A DNA stretch of 45,872 nt, taken from positions 1 through 45,872 of the forward strand of contig NZ_BAYD01000084.1 of assembly GCF_000685075.1 (NCBI RefSeq), given 5' to 3'. Shown piece by piece: positions 16,563-26,142 of the stretch. The stretch's first letter is position 1. Each line of letters begins with the position of its first letter. The DNA is from Paraburkholderia oxyphila NBRC 105797. GTDB lineage: Bacteria; Pseudomonadota; Gammaproteobacteria; Burkholderiales; Burkholderiaceae. The notes under the pieces were generated by a model, which worked only from the letters and a program-made list of their open reading frames with translations, was not told the DNA's origin and made no database searches. The position numbers were made by a program, and so were the translations under genes.

Positions 16563-17603
16563 TCAAGCGGCGCGCAATGCCTCCGAGGGCCGCATGCCGA
16601 ACATGCGCCGATAATCCGTCGCGAACTGGCTCAAATGCCAGAAGCCCCAAGCGGCGGCCACGTCCTGCACCGAGCCGGCCGTGCGCCCGCACAGGTCGCG
16701 GCGCGCACCGTTCAGGCGCAGCGCGCGCAGATAGGTCGCGGGCGCCATGCCGAGCACGTCCTGAAAGCAGTACTGCAGCGTGCGGCGGCTCACGAGCAAT
16801 TGCTCGCAAAGCTCGGGCACACCCACCGGCCGGGAGCGATGCGCAAGCACGTAGTCGCGCGCCTGCGCGACGATCCAGCGCCGCCGCGAGGCTTGATCGA
16901 CGCTCACGTCCGCCTGGGCATCGTCGGCCGTGCATGCGTCGAACAGCGCCGCCAGCAGTTCGGCCTGCAGGTCGTTGCGCGCGAAGTCCGAGAGCGGCGC
17001 AAGCGCGTGAGTTGTGCCGTCCGCGTCGCTCAGGCGCTGCGCGAGCAGCGCGCACAGATGCGCGAGACGCCCAGCCCCCGCCTGCACGATGGGGGTATCG
17101 GGCAGCCGCGCGTCCAGCGGCATGCGTTCGACGGTCTGCGCGTAGTGGCGCAGCACTTCGCCGCGCACCACCACGCCGTAGATCGAGAACTGCGCGGGGG
17201 TGACCAGTTCGAATTCCACGTTGCCGGGCCGCATGGCGAACGCCTGGGCGCCGAACGGCTGCGCGTCGATGCGCGCCTGCCGGTCGCGCGCGGCGGGAAT
17301 GCCGAACCAGTACGCGTCGCCGCGCACCTCGCAGGCCTGACGCAGCGTGTGGCTCGTGGTCTCGCAGAAGACCTTCATGGTGTCGAGCGGAATCTCGGTG
17401 AGCGTGCCGACGAAGCGGCCCGCCGCGAGCTGGTCGTAGGTCTGCCGCCAGCCGACGAGATTGCGTGCCTGTTCATCGGCGTCGTGCGCGACGCTCACCA
17501 CGGCGTGCCCTGCCGGCGCGTGCGCACCCTGCGCGCTCAGGCGCGTGTCTTCGGCCGTCTGCTCCAACGGCGTGGCCGTGTGATCCATGGGGTTCTGAAC
17601 CAT
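16563..17603 (-). CDS. eutR: Ethanolamine operon activator, AraC family (EutR)
   Basis: 346 residues from ATG 17603, which has AAGGAGG eight bases upstream on the minus strand. Blocks match enterobacterial EutR in order: WRQTYDQLAAGRFVGTLTEI, WFGIPAARD, RPGNVEFELVTPAQFSIYGV, then the C-terminal DNA-binding domain with LLVSRRTLQYCFQDVLGMAP, ATYLRALRLNGARRDL and WGFWHLSQFATDYRRMFG. EutR senses ethanolamine with adenosylcobalamin and activates the eut genes. It lies 363 bp downstream of eutC in the same direction, so it may have its own promoter. Assignment is supported by both sequence and context. Confidence 0.9.
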   Translation of the reverse strand: MVQNPMDHTATPLEQTAEDTRLSAQGAHAPAGHAVVSVAHDADEQARNLVGWRQTYDQLAAGRFVGTLTEIPLDTMKVFCETTSHTLRQACEVRGDAYWFGIPAARDRQARIDAQPFGAQAFAMRPGNVEFELVTPAQFSIYGVVVRGEVLRHYAQTVERMPLDARLPDTPIVQAGAGRLAHLCALLAQRLSDADGTTHALAPLSDFARNDLQAELLAALFDACTADDAQADVSVDQASRRRWIVAQARDYVLAHRSRPVGVPELCEQLLVSRRTLQYCFQDVLGMAPATYLRALRLNGARRDLCGRTAGSVQDVAAAWGFWHLSQFATDYRRMFGMRPSEALRAA

Positions 17604-17966
17604 GGGGTGCCTCCTTGCGCAACCTGTCTGTCGAAACGATTCGCGCAGGAGATGCAATTTCCGCGCCAGAGCGTGCGGCCATGCGGGGATGGCTCGCGGC
17701 GCGCGCGGCGGCGCATTGCGCGCTCCGCGTCAAGCGGCGGGTGCGCAACGGCGGCGCACCGCGCTCGCTTCGATGTTCAACAAATGCGCATTATCGGCGC
17801 AGCGCCGCATGCACACCAATGCGGTGCAACCATAGGTTGACGCACGATTGTGGCGCGAATGCGGGGCGCGAACAGGCGCGCGCGGCGCACGAATCGGGGT
17901 GCGCTACGCCATGGGGCGGGATTGCAATGCTCGCGACAGGCTTGCAACAGGCTCACGCAGGCGGGA
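17604..17966. other. Intergenic region between eutC and eutR
   Basis: 363 bp, GC-rich, with no frame of recognisable family character on either strand. It holds the ribosome site of eutR at its left end and presumably the eutR promoter. I see no terminator with a T-run after eutC, so readthrough from eutBC into eutR is possible. Confidence 0.4.
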
Positions 17967-18785
17967 CTAAACGGATTCGATCCGCTCCGCCTCATGGGCT
18001 CCAGGCAGGAGCGCGTCGCTGTCGTCCTTGAGGCCCACGCCGGTCAGCCCGAGCCGCCGCGCATGCGTGAGCAGATAGTGGAGCTTGTGCGCGGCCCCCT
18101 CGTACGGCAGGCCCTCGGGCCGCACGTTCGAGATGCAGTTGCGCATCGCATCGTGGCAGCCCACCTTCGGCGCCCAGGTGAGGTATACGCCCAGGCTGTC
18201 GGGCGAGCTCAGGCCTGGCCGCTCGCCAATCAGCATCGCCACGAGCTTCGCCCCCAGCAATTCGCCAATCTCGTCGCCAAGCGCGACGCGCGCCTGGCGC
18301 GCCACCACCACGGGCCCGACACGCCAGCCGCGGCCCGCCGCGGCATCGGCGTCCAGACGCTCGCGCACGGCCCGCAACAGCGGCAAGGCCTGCTTCGCGG
18401 CGGCAAACGCAGAGAGCCCGTCGCCGACCACGAACACAATGTCGGGACCCTCTTTGCCTTCATGGCCCGCGCGGCCCGCATCGGCCAACGCCGCGCGGCT
18501 CTCGTCCGAGAGCCGCCGCCCGAGATCGGGGCGCCGCAGGTAGTGATCGCGGTCGGGCGCGGCGCTCGCCGCCCCGAGTGTCGCAAAGCCCGCGCCCTCC
18601 AGCTCGCGCCGCAGCGCCTCGGCGTCGAGCGGCTGATGCACGGCATCGCGCGCCTGCGCGTGCGAGAGATTGAACGCGAGCAGCGGCGCGGTCGGCAGGC
18701 CGTTGCCCGCGCGGCCCAGCGCGATGCGCGCGTTCGTGAACGCCTTGAGGCCGGCCCACGGATTCTTTTCGACGGCGTCGCTCAT
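17967..18785 (-). CDS. eutC: Ethanolamine ammonia-lyase small subunit
   Basis: 272 residues. EutC forms the B12-dependent ethanolamine ammonia-lyase with EutB, splitting ethanolamine to acetaldehyde and ammonia. Family blocks include KAFTNARIALGRAGNGLPTA, LLAFNLSHAQARDAVHQPLD, PDIVFVVGDGLSAFAA, GELLGAKLVAMLIGERPGLS, LGVYLTWAPKVGCHDAMRNC and ISNVRPEGLPYEGAAHKL. The ATG at 18785 overlaps the eutB stop (ATGA), giving translational coupling; the frame's longer extension to 19097 is antisense-like and rejected. Full length. Confidence 0.95.
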   Translation of the reverse strand: MSDAVEKNPWAGLKAFTNARIALGRAGNGLPTAPLLAFNLSHAQARDAVHQPLDAEALRRELEGAGFATLGAASAAPDRDHYLRRPDLGRRLSDESRAALADAGRAGHEGKEGPDIVFVVGDGLSAFAAAKQALPLLRAVRERLDADAAAGRGWRVGPVVVARQARVALGDEIGELLGAKLVAMLIGERPGLSSPDSLGVYLTWAPKVGCHDAMRNCISNVRPEGLPYEGAAHKLHYLLTHARRLGLTGVGLKDDSDALLPGAHEAERIESV

Positions 18786-20179
18786 GCGCTCACTCCCATC
18801 CATTCGTGAGCGCCCGCGAGCAACGGCACGCGCGGCGAGGCGGGCAGCAGCGCGCCTTTCGCATCGGCGATCTCCATCGTCTCCAGCCATTCCTCGAACT
18901 CGGGCGCGCGCCGCAGCCCGAGCAGATCGCGCACATAGAGCGCGTCGTGAAACGAGGTGCTCTGGTAGTTGAGCATCACGTCGTCGGCGCCCGGAATGCC
19001 CATGATGAAGTTGATGCCCGCCGCGCCCAGCAGCGTGAGCAGCGTGTCCATGTCGTCCTGATCGGCTTCGGCATGGTTCGTGTAGCAGATATCGCAACCC
19101 ATCGGCACGCCTAACAACTTGCCGCAGAAATGGTCTTCGAGTCCCGCGCGAATGATCTGCTTGCCGTCGTAGAGGTATTCCGGGCCGATGAAGCCCACCA
19201 CCGTGTTCACGAGGAACGGCTCGAAGCGGCGCGCGACGGCATAGGCGCGCACTTCACAGGTTTGCTGATCGACGCCGTAATGCGCGTTGGCCGAAAGCGC
19301 GCTACCCTGCCCCGTCTCGAAGTACATGAGGTTGTTGCCGACGGTGCCGCGCTTGAGCGAGAGCGCCGCCTCGCGCGCCTCGCCGAGCAGCGCGAGCGAG
19401 ATACCGAAACTCGCGTTGGCCTTTTCCGTGCCCGCGATCGACTGGAACACGAGGTCCACGGGCGCACCCTTCTCGACGGCCGCGATCGTGTTGGTGACGT
19501 GCGTGAGCACGCACGATTGCGTCGGCACGCGGTAGCGCTCGCGAAAGCCGTCGATCATCGTGAGCAGCTTGACGATGGCGGAGAGGCTGTCGGTGGCCGG
19601 ATTGATGCCGATCATCGCGTCGCCGCAGCCGTACATGAGGCCGTCGAGCATCGAGGCGGCAATGCCCTTCACGTCGTCGGTGGGATGGTTCGGCTGCAGG
19701 CGCACCGACATGCGTCCGGGCAACCCCACCGTGTTGCGAAAGCGCGTGACCACGGGGCGCTTTTTCGCCACCGCAATGAGGTCCTGATTGCGCATGAGCT
19801 TCGAGACCGCCGCCGCCATCTCCGGCGTGATACCCGGCCCGACGCGTTCGAGCGTCGCGCTGTCCGCCTCGGGCGAGAGCAGCCAGTTGCGGAAATCGCC
19901 CACCGTGAGATGCGAGATCGGCGCGAACGCCGCCATGTCGTGCGTATCGACGATCAGGCGCGTAACTTCGTCCTCCTCATAAGGCACCAGGGCCTCGCTC
20001 AGGAAGGTCTTGAGCGGCACGTCGGCGAGCGCCATCTTCGCGGCGACGCGCTCCTCCTCGCTCGCCGCCGCCACGCCCGCGAGCTGGTCGCCGCTGCGCA
20101 GCGGGCTCGCCTTGGCGAGCAAGGTCTTGAGGTCCGCGAAACGGTACGTGCGCGGACCGATCGTCTCCGTATAGGACAT
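18782..20179 (-). CDS. eutB: Ethanolamine ammonia-lyase large subunit
   Basis: 465-residue catalytic subunit that binds ethanolamine and adenosylcobalamin in a TIM barrel. Conserved stretches include GCGDAMIGINPATDS, CVLTHVTNTIAAVEKGAPVD, FQSIAGTEKANASFGISLAL, ETGQGSALSANAHYGVDQQT, GFIGPEYLYDGKQI and GVPMGCDICYTNHAEADQDD. Length is the family norm. It lies 33 bp after the permease gene and overlaps eutC by 4 bp. No eutA reactivase or shell-protein genes are adjacent, as in other simple proteobacterial eut loci. Confidence 0.96.
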   Translation of the reverse strand: MSYTETIGPRTYRFADLKTLLAKASPLRSGDQLAGVAAASEEERVAAKMALADVPLKTFLSEALVPYEEDEVTRLIVDTHDMAAFAPISHLTVGDFRNWLLSPEADSATLERVGPGITPEMAAAVSKLMRNQDLIAVAKKRPVVTRFRNTVGLPGRMSVRLQPNHPTDDVKGIAASMLDGLMYGCGDAMIGINPATDSLSAIVKLLTMIDGFRERYRVPTQSCVLTHVTNTIAAVEKGAPVDLVFQSIAGTEKANASFGISLALLGEAREAALSLKRGTVGNNLMYFETGQGSALSANAHYGVDQQTCEVRAYAVARRFEPFLVNTVVGFIGPEYLYDGKQIIRAGLEDHFCGKLLGVPMGCDICYTNHAEADQDDMDTLLTLLGAAGINFIMGIPGADDVMLNYQSTSFHDALYVRDLLGLRRAPEFEEWLETMEIADAKGALLPASPRVPLLAGAHEWMGVSA

Positions 20180-20212
20180 CGCTTCAGCTCCAGTCTTGCA
20201 TTTTGCACCCGC

Positions 20213-21646
20213 TCATTCTTCGAGCAGCACGCCTTGGGGCTCGATCGGCGCATCCGTCTCGAGGTCCGGCTGGGCGCTCGAAGCCGCGTCGCGCTGGGTG
20301 CGGGTCGCCAGGAAATAAGCATAGCCCACTGCGAGGAACAACACGAAGATCAGGGCCACGAGCGCGTTGTAATAGACCATGGTGGCGAGGCACACGACCG
20401 CGGCGACGAGCGCGAAGGCCGGAAACAGCGGATAGAGCGGCGCGCGGAACGGCCGTTCCATGTTGGGCCTCGTGCTGCGCAGCTTGAAGAGCGCCGCCAT
20501 GCTGATGATGTACATGACGATGGCGCCGAACACCGACATCGTGACGATGTTCGCGGTGAGCGTCTGGCCGGCGAACTGGATCAGCTCGTCGCTGTAGATG
20601 GCCGCGATGCCGACCACGCCGCCCGCGAGGATCGCGCGATAAGGCGTCTTGAAGCGCGGATGCACCTTGGCGAGCCAGGCGGGCAGATAGCCTTCGCGGG
20701 CCAGCGCGAAGATCTGGCGCGAGTAGCCGAGGATGATGCCGTGGAACGACGCGACGAGCCCGAACAGACCGAGCCACACGAGCATATGCATCCAGCCGCT
20801 GTGCTCGCCCACGATGTACTTCATGGCCTGCGGCAGCGGGTCGTTGATGTTGGCGAGCTTGGTCCAGTCGCCCGCGCCGCCCGCGAACACCATCACGCCA
20901 ACAGCAAGGGCCACCAGCGTGAGAATGCCGGTCACGTAGGCAATCGGAATCGAGCGCTTGGGGTTCTTCGCTTCCTCGGCGGCCATGGCCACGCCTTCGA
21001 TGGCGAGGAAGAACCAGATCGCGAACGGAATGGCCGCGAACATGCCATGGAAGGCGCCCATCGAGAAGTGATCGTTGCCCGACCAGCCGCCCTTCAGGAA
21101 GTGCGCCCACGCAAAGCCCGGCGACACCACGCCCATGAACACGAGCAGCTCGAAGATCGCGAACAGCGTGACCACGAGCTCGAAGGTCGCGGCAATCTGC
21201 ACGCCCACGATATTGAGCGCCATGAACACGAGATACGCGCCCATGGCGGCGTGCTTGGGTTCGAGGCCCGGAAACTGCACGTGCAGATACGCGCCGATGG
21301 CAAGCGCGATGGCCGGCGGCGCGAACACGAATTCCACGAGCGTGGCCGCGCCGGCGAGATAGCCGCCGGCCGGACCGAACGCGCGGCGCGCGTAGGCGAA
21401 GGGGCCGCCCGCGTGGGGAATCGAGGTGGTGAGCTCGGTGAAGCTGAAAATGAAGGTGGTGTACATCGCCGCCACGAACACCGCCGTGACGACGAAGCCC
21501 AGCGTGCCGGCCGTCGCCCAGCCGTAGCTCCAGCCGAAGTATTCGCCGGAAATCACGAGCCCGACAGCAATGCCCCACAGCTGCCAGGTGCCGAGCGTCT
21601 GCTTGAGCGCTGGCGCGGCGCCGTGGCCTTTCGAGTCTGCCTGCAT
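20213..21646 (-). CDS. eat: Ethanolamine permease (APC superfamily)
   Basis: 477-residue membrane transporter with about twelve helices, first gene of the eut operon. It matches the ethanolamine transporter family: LGTWQLWGIAVGLVISGEYF, GWSYGWATAGTLGFVVTA, IPHAGGPFAYARRAFGPAGG, GVMVFAGGAGDWTKLANIND and FHGIILGYSRQIFALAREGY. ATG 21646 is preceded by GAGGAG on the minus strand; the upstream ATG 21706 would add 20 residues and lacks a site. Substrate is inferred from family and from eutBC directly downstream. Expression is probably under EutR. Confidence 0.92.
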   Translation of the reverse strand: MQADSKGHGAAPALKQTLGTWQLWGIAVGLVISGEYFGWSYGWATAGTLGFVVTAVFVAAMYTTFIFSFTELTTSIPHAGGPFAYARRAFGPAGGYLAGAATLVEFVFAPPAIALAIGAYLHVQFPGLEPKHAAMGAYLVFMALNIVGVQIAATFELVVTLFAIFELLVFMGVVSPGFAWAHFLKGGWSGNDHFSMGAFHGMFAAIPFAIWFFLAIEGVAMAAEEAKNPKRSIPIAYVTGILTLVALAVGVMVFAGGAGDWTKLANINDPLPQAMKYIVGEHSGWMHMLVWLGLFGLVASFHGIILGYSRQIFALAREGYLPAWLAKVHPRFKTPYRAILAGGVVGIAAIYSDELIQFAGQTLTANIVTMSVFGAIVMYIISMAALFKLRSTRPNMERPFRAPLYPLFPAFALVAAVVCLATMVYYNALVALIFVLFLAVGYAYFLATRTQRDAASSAQPDLETDAPIEPQGVLLEE

Positions 21647-21825
21647 GGTGTTTTCTCCTCCAGGATGGCCCGCGCGGACAGAGCCGCATGGGATGTTGGA
21701 GACCATGCTAGAGAGTCATTAAACGACGTGTTATCGAAAATCGGCAATTGCGCGAAACTTTCGTTTTGCCTACGCAGCATCGGCCATTGAGCGATTCAAC
21801 CCTTGAATGTCCTGGTCCGGACACG

Positions 21826-21847
21826 AAAAACCGCCCGAAGGCGGTTT
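21826..21847 (-). terminator. Rho-independent terminator with UUCG loop
   Basis: Read leftward: AAACCGCC, loop TTCG, GGCGGTTT, with the T-run continuing to 21826. An eight-pair stem with the very stable UUCG tetraloop, 16 bp past the end of the antitoxin-like frame. The mirror strand has an A-run before the stem, so it works best leftward. Confidence 0.85.
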
Positions 21848-21862
21848 GTGAACTGCGTAACA

Positions 21863-22084
21863 TCAGGCGGCAATGGAGACCGGAGGGAAGAACACCGCAG
21901 GACTGATTCTGAATCGTTGAGCGAGCAACCCAATTTGGCGCGTGTTCAGCTCTCGCTTGCCGTTGAGAATCTCCGAGATAACACCCTGGCTGCCGATCTC
22001 AGGTAGATCGCTCTGCTTCAGGTTGTGTTGATTCATCAGCGCTGCCCGAGCGGGAACGCCGCTTGCTCCTTGCCGGCAAACCAT
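21863..22084 (-). pseudogene. Truncated HigA-type antitoxin (helix-turn-helix)
   Basis: The last about 58 residues match the C-terminal helix-turn-helix domain of HigA antitoxins (MNQHNLKQSDLPEIGSQGVI, SEILNGKRELNTRQIGLLAQ, RFRISPAVFF). A whole antitoxin of this group has some 120-140 residues with an N-terminal helical region; here only unrelated sequence and then a stop (22136-22138) lie upstream. No toxin gene is next to it and no Shine-Dalgarno precedes ATG 22084 or 22036. It keeps a good terminator. Best read as a decayed antitoxin, although a short expressed DNA-binding protein cannot be excluded. Confidence 0.7.
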
Positions 22085-22193
22085 TCGATAATTGGGCGGC
22101 TCATTGCGTAATAGCCGCGAAAGAAACTGCGCGAATCATCCGAATGAGACCGCTCCATTCATCGAAGACCGCCACACACTAAAGGAATGCCGC

Positions 22194-22514
22194 ATGTACA
22201 TCGCCATGAATCGCTTCAAGGTCGCGCTGGGTTCGGAAGCCGCGTTCGAATACGTCTGGAAGAACCGCGACACGCATCTGAAAGAAGTGCCGGGCTTCGT
22301 CGAATTTCATCTGCTCAAAGGCCCGCAGCGCGAAGACCACGTGCTCTACGCGAGCCACACGATCTGGGCCAACCACGCCGCGTTCGAAGCGTGGACGCGC
22401 TCCGACGCCTTTCGCGCCGCCCACCGTAACGCGGGTAATGCCGGCCAGAGCCGCCCGACCTATCTGAGCCATCCCGAGTTCGAAGGCTTCGAAGTGGTGC
22501 AGACCGTCAAATGA
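22194..22514 (+). CDS. Antibiotic biosynthesis monooxygenase (ABM/IsdG-like) domain protein
   Basis: 106 residues in a single ferredoxin-like ABM domain: MYIAMNRFKVALGSEAAFEY, WKNRDTHLKEVPGFVEFHLL, YASHTIWANHAAFEAWTRSD, AFRAAHRNAG. ATG 22194 is preceded by AAAGGA at 22181-22186. The family includes cofactor-free quinol monooxygenases and haem-degrading IsdG/HmuQ-type enzymes; the Asn and His residues and the W of the WANHAAFEAWT block are compatible with the latter, but the distinction needs structure-level comparison. It ends 25 bp before glgX, so the two may be cotranscribed; no functional link is known. Confidence 0.85.
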   Translation: MYIAMNRFKVALGSEAAFEYVWKNRDTHLKEVPGFVEFHLLKGPQREDHVLYASHTIWANHAAFEAWTRSDAFRAAHRNAGNAGQSRPTYLSHPEFEGFEVVQTVK

Positions 22515-22539
22515 CGCCCTGCCGGGCGCGCGAGGGCCC

Positions 22540-24720
<2,181 letters not shown>

Positions 24721-24742
24721 GCACGGCGCGCCCGGCGCACGC

Positions 24743-25492
24743 TCACTCGACAGCCCAGGGCATGGGCACCACTGCGCCGTGCAGCACCCGCATGCGCGCG
24801 TTGCCTTGCACGAAGAACGCCTCGGGCGCCGAGCCCTCGTTGCCGCCCAGCCGGTAGTGCACCGTATAGCGGCCCGTGCCCGTGAAGCAATCCATGCCGT
24901 GCGCCTGCACGAGGCGCACCAGAAAGCGGCTGTCGCCGCCCCAGCCCCACAGCCAGAAATGCGAGGCCTTCATCAGGAAGTCGGTGCGGAAAAAATAGCA
25001 GCTCGTATCGATGAGGCAGCCGCTCACGCCGTCACGCGGGCCAAGGCTTTCGCAGTCGTCGCGGCAGACGAAGCTGCCGTCCTTGCGATGGACCGCGCGC
25101 AGCGCGTACACCATTTCGTAGGGCGCGGCCGGCCGCGACTCCAGGGCGCCGATGCACGACGCCACGTGGTCGGGATGCAGCCAGTTGTCCTGATCGAGCA
25201 TCATCGCGTAGTCGTTGTTCACGAGGTAGCCCGCCGCGCACATCACGCGCGCGCCATACCAGTGCCCGCGCTGCGAGGCCGGGATGCGGCTCGTGCGCGC
25301 GCCGCCTGTGTTGAACGGCAGCACCAGCGTGTGCACGCGCGCATCGGCCGGCAGCGCGAGAGGCCGCGCGAAGGCGGGCCCGTCGAAGATCACGAGCACG
25401 TCGGTGGGTATGGTCTGGTCGAGGACCGATTGAATCGCGCATTCGAGTTCTGCTGCGCCAGTCGTGGGAATGACGACGATTGCCGGGTTCAT
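24743..25492 (-). CDS. Family 2-like glycosyltransferase (GT-A fold)
   Basis: 249 residues. MNPAIVVIPTTGAAELECAI and QSVLDQTIPTDVLVIFDGP form the nucleotide-binding start of a GT-A domain; the metal-binding acidic motif is MMLDQDNWLHPDH, and a downstream FWLWGWGGDSRFLVRLV resembles the acceptor-side GGDxxF region. No membrane segment, so probably cytoplasmic. It converges on glgX with a 22-bp gap. Donor and acceptor cannot be told, and no polysaccharide cluster surrounds it. Confidence 0.8.
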   Translation of the reverse strand: MNPAIVVIPTTGAAELECAIQSVLDQTIPTDVLVIFDGPAFARPLALPADARVHTLVLPFNTGGARTSRIPASQRGHWYGARVMCAAGYLVNNDYAMMLDQDNWLHPDHVASCIGALESRPAAPYEMVYALRAVHRKDGSFVCRDDCESLGPRDGVSGCLIDTSCYFFRTDFLMKASHFWLWGWGGDSRFLVRLVQAHGMDCFTGTGRYTVHYRLGGNEGSAPEAFFVQGNARMRVLHGAVVPMPWAVE

Positions 25493-25627
25493 GATGGCGT
25501 GAATGGAATGACCTGGAAGTCAGCCATATTCCTCGCATGCCAGGTCCTGCGGAACCAGAGAATTCCGAAAGCTGGGCGACCTGTGAACCGTGCGCGCAGC
25601 GCGCTTGCGCGTGCCCTCGCGCTTGCG

Positions 25628-26011
25628 TCAAAGCTCGCTGTGCTTGGTCGCGTTGCCCTTCGCCTTCTCGACCGGATAGCGCGTCTCGTTCAGACGGACC
25701 TTGTCGGCCGCCGCCTTCGCGAGATCGAATCCGGCCGTATGCGCCACGAGCAGGAGATAGATGAACACATCGGCGCATTCCTGCTCGAGGTGGGCGCGGC
25801 CGGGCGGATCGGCAAGGAGCGCCGCAATCTGCGCGTCGTCCTTCCACTGGATCGTTTCGAGCAGCTCGCCGGCCTCGACGCTCGTCGAGACGATCAGGTT
25901 GCGCAGCGTATGAAACTGCTGCCAGTCTCGCGCATCGCGGAACGCGAGGACTTGCTCCATGAGACTGTCGAGCGGCGTGGGAGCAGGCGTGGTCTGGGAG
26001 GATGGGGGCAT
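25628..26011 (-). CDS. MazG-like nucleotide pyrophosphohydrolase
   Basis: About 127 residues of the all-alpha NTP pyrophosphatase superfamily (RS21-C6/dCTPase type). Metal-binding acidic motifs are visible as SVEAGELLETIQW (E-x2-E) and LEQECADVFIYLLLVAHTAG (E-x3-D), the standard pattern. Such enzymes clean the nucleotide pool of dCTP analogues. ATG 26011 is a guess; the frame is open to 26095 and the conserved part begins at LMEQVLAFRDARDW. No Shine-Dalgarno is clear. It lies between unrelated leftward genes. Confidence 0.82.
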   Translation of the reverse strand: MPPSSQTTPAPTPLDSLMEQVLAFRDARDWQQFHTLRNLIVSTSVEAGELLETIQWKDDAQIAALLADPPGRAHLEQECADVFIYLLLVAHTAGFDLAKAAADKVRLNETRYPVEKAKGNATKHSEL

Positions 26012-26142
26012 TGCGGTGTGGTGAGGCGCGAGAAGTGCGGGACCTGCGCCCGGCAGGGCGCGCAGCCAGGATTGTACCGCCATGCCGCCAGCCACCGTGG
26101 GGCCGCACGCTCACCTGCTGTTCGTGCCGCATGACTCGCGGC

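Noticed and set aside
17604..17966. Possible small gene or RNA between eutC and eutR
   Set aside because: Frames here have random composition, and I found no stable structured RNA or conserved motif.
19130..21790. An 886-codon open frame on the plus strand opposite eutB and the ethanolamine permease
   Set aside because: Composition is His/Arg/Glu-rich shadow protein; both opposite genes are unmistakable families.
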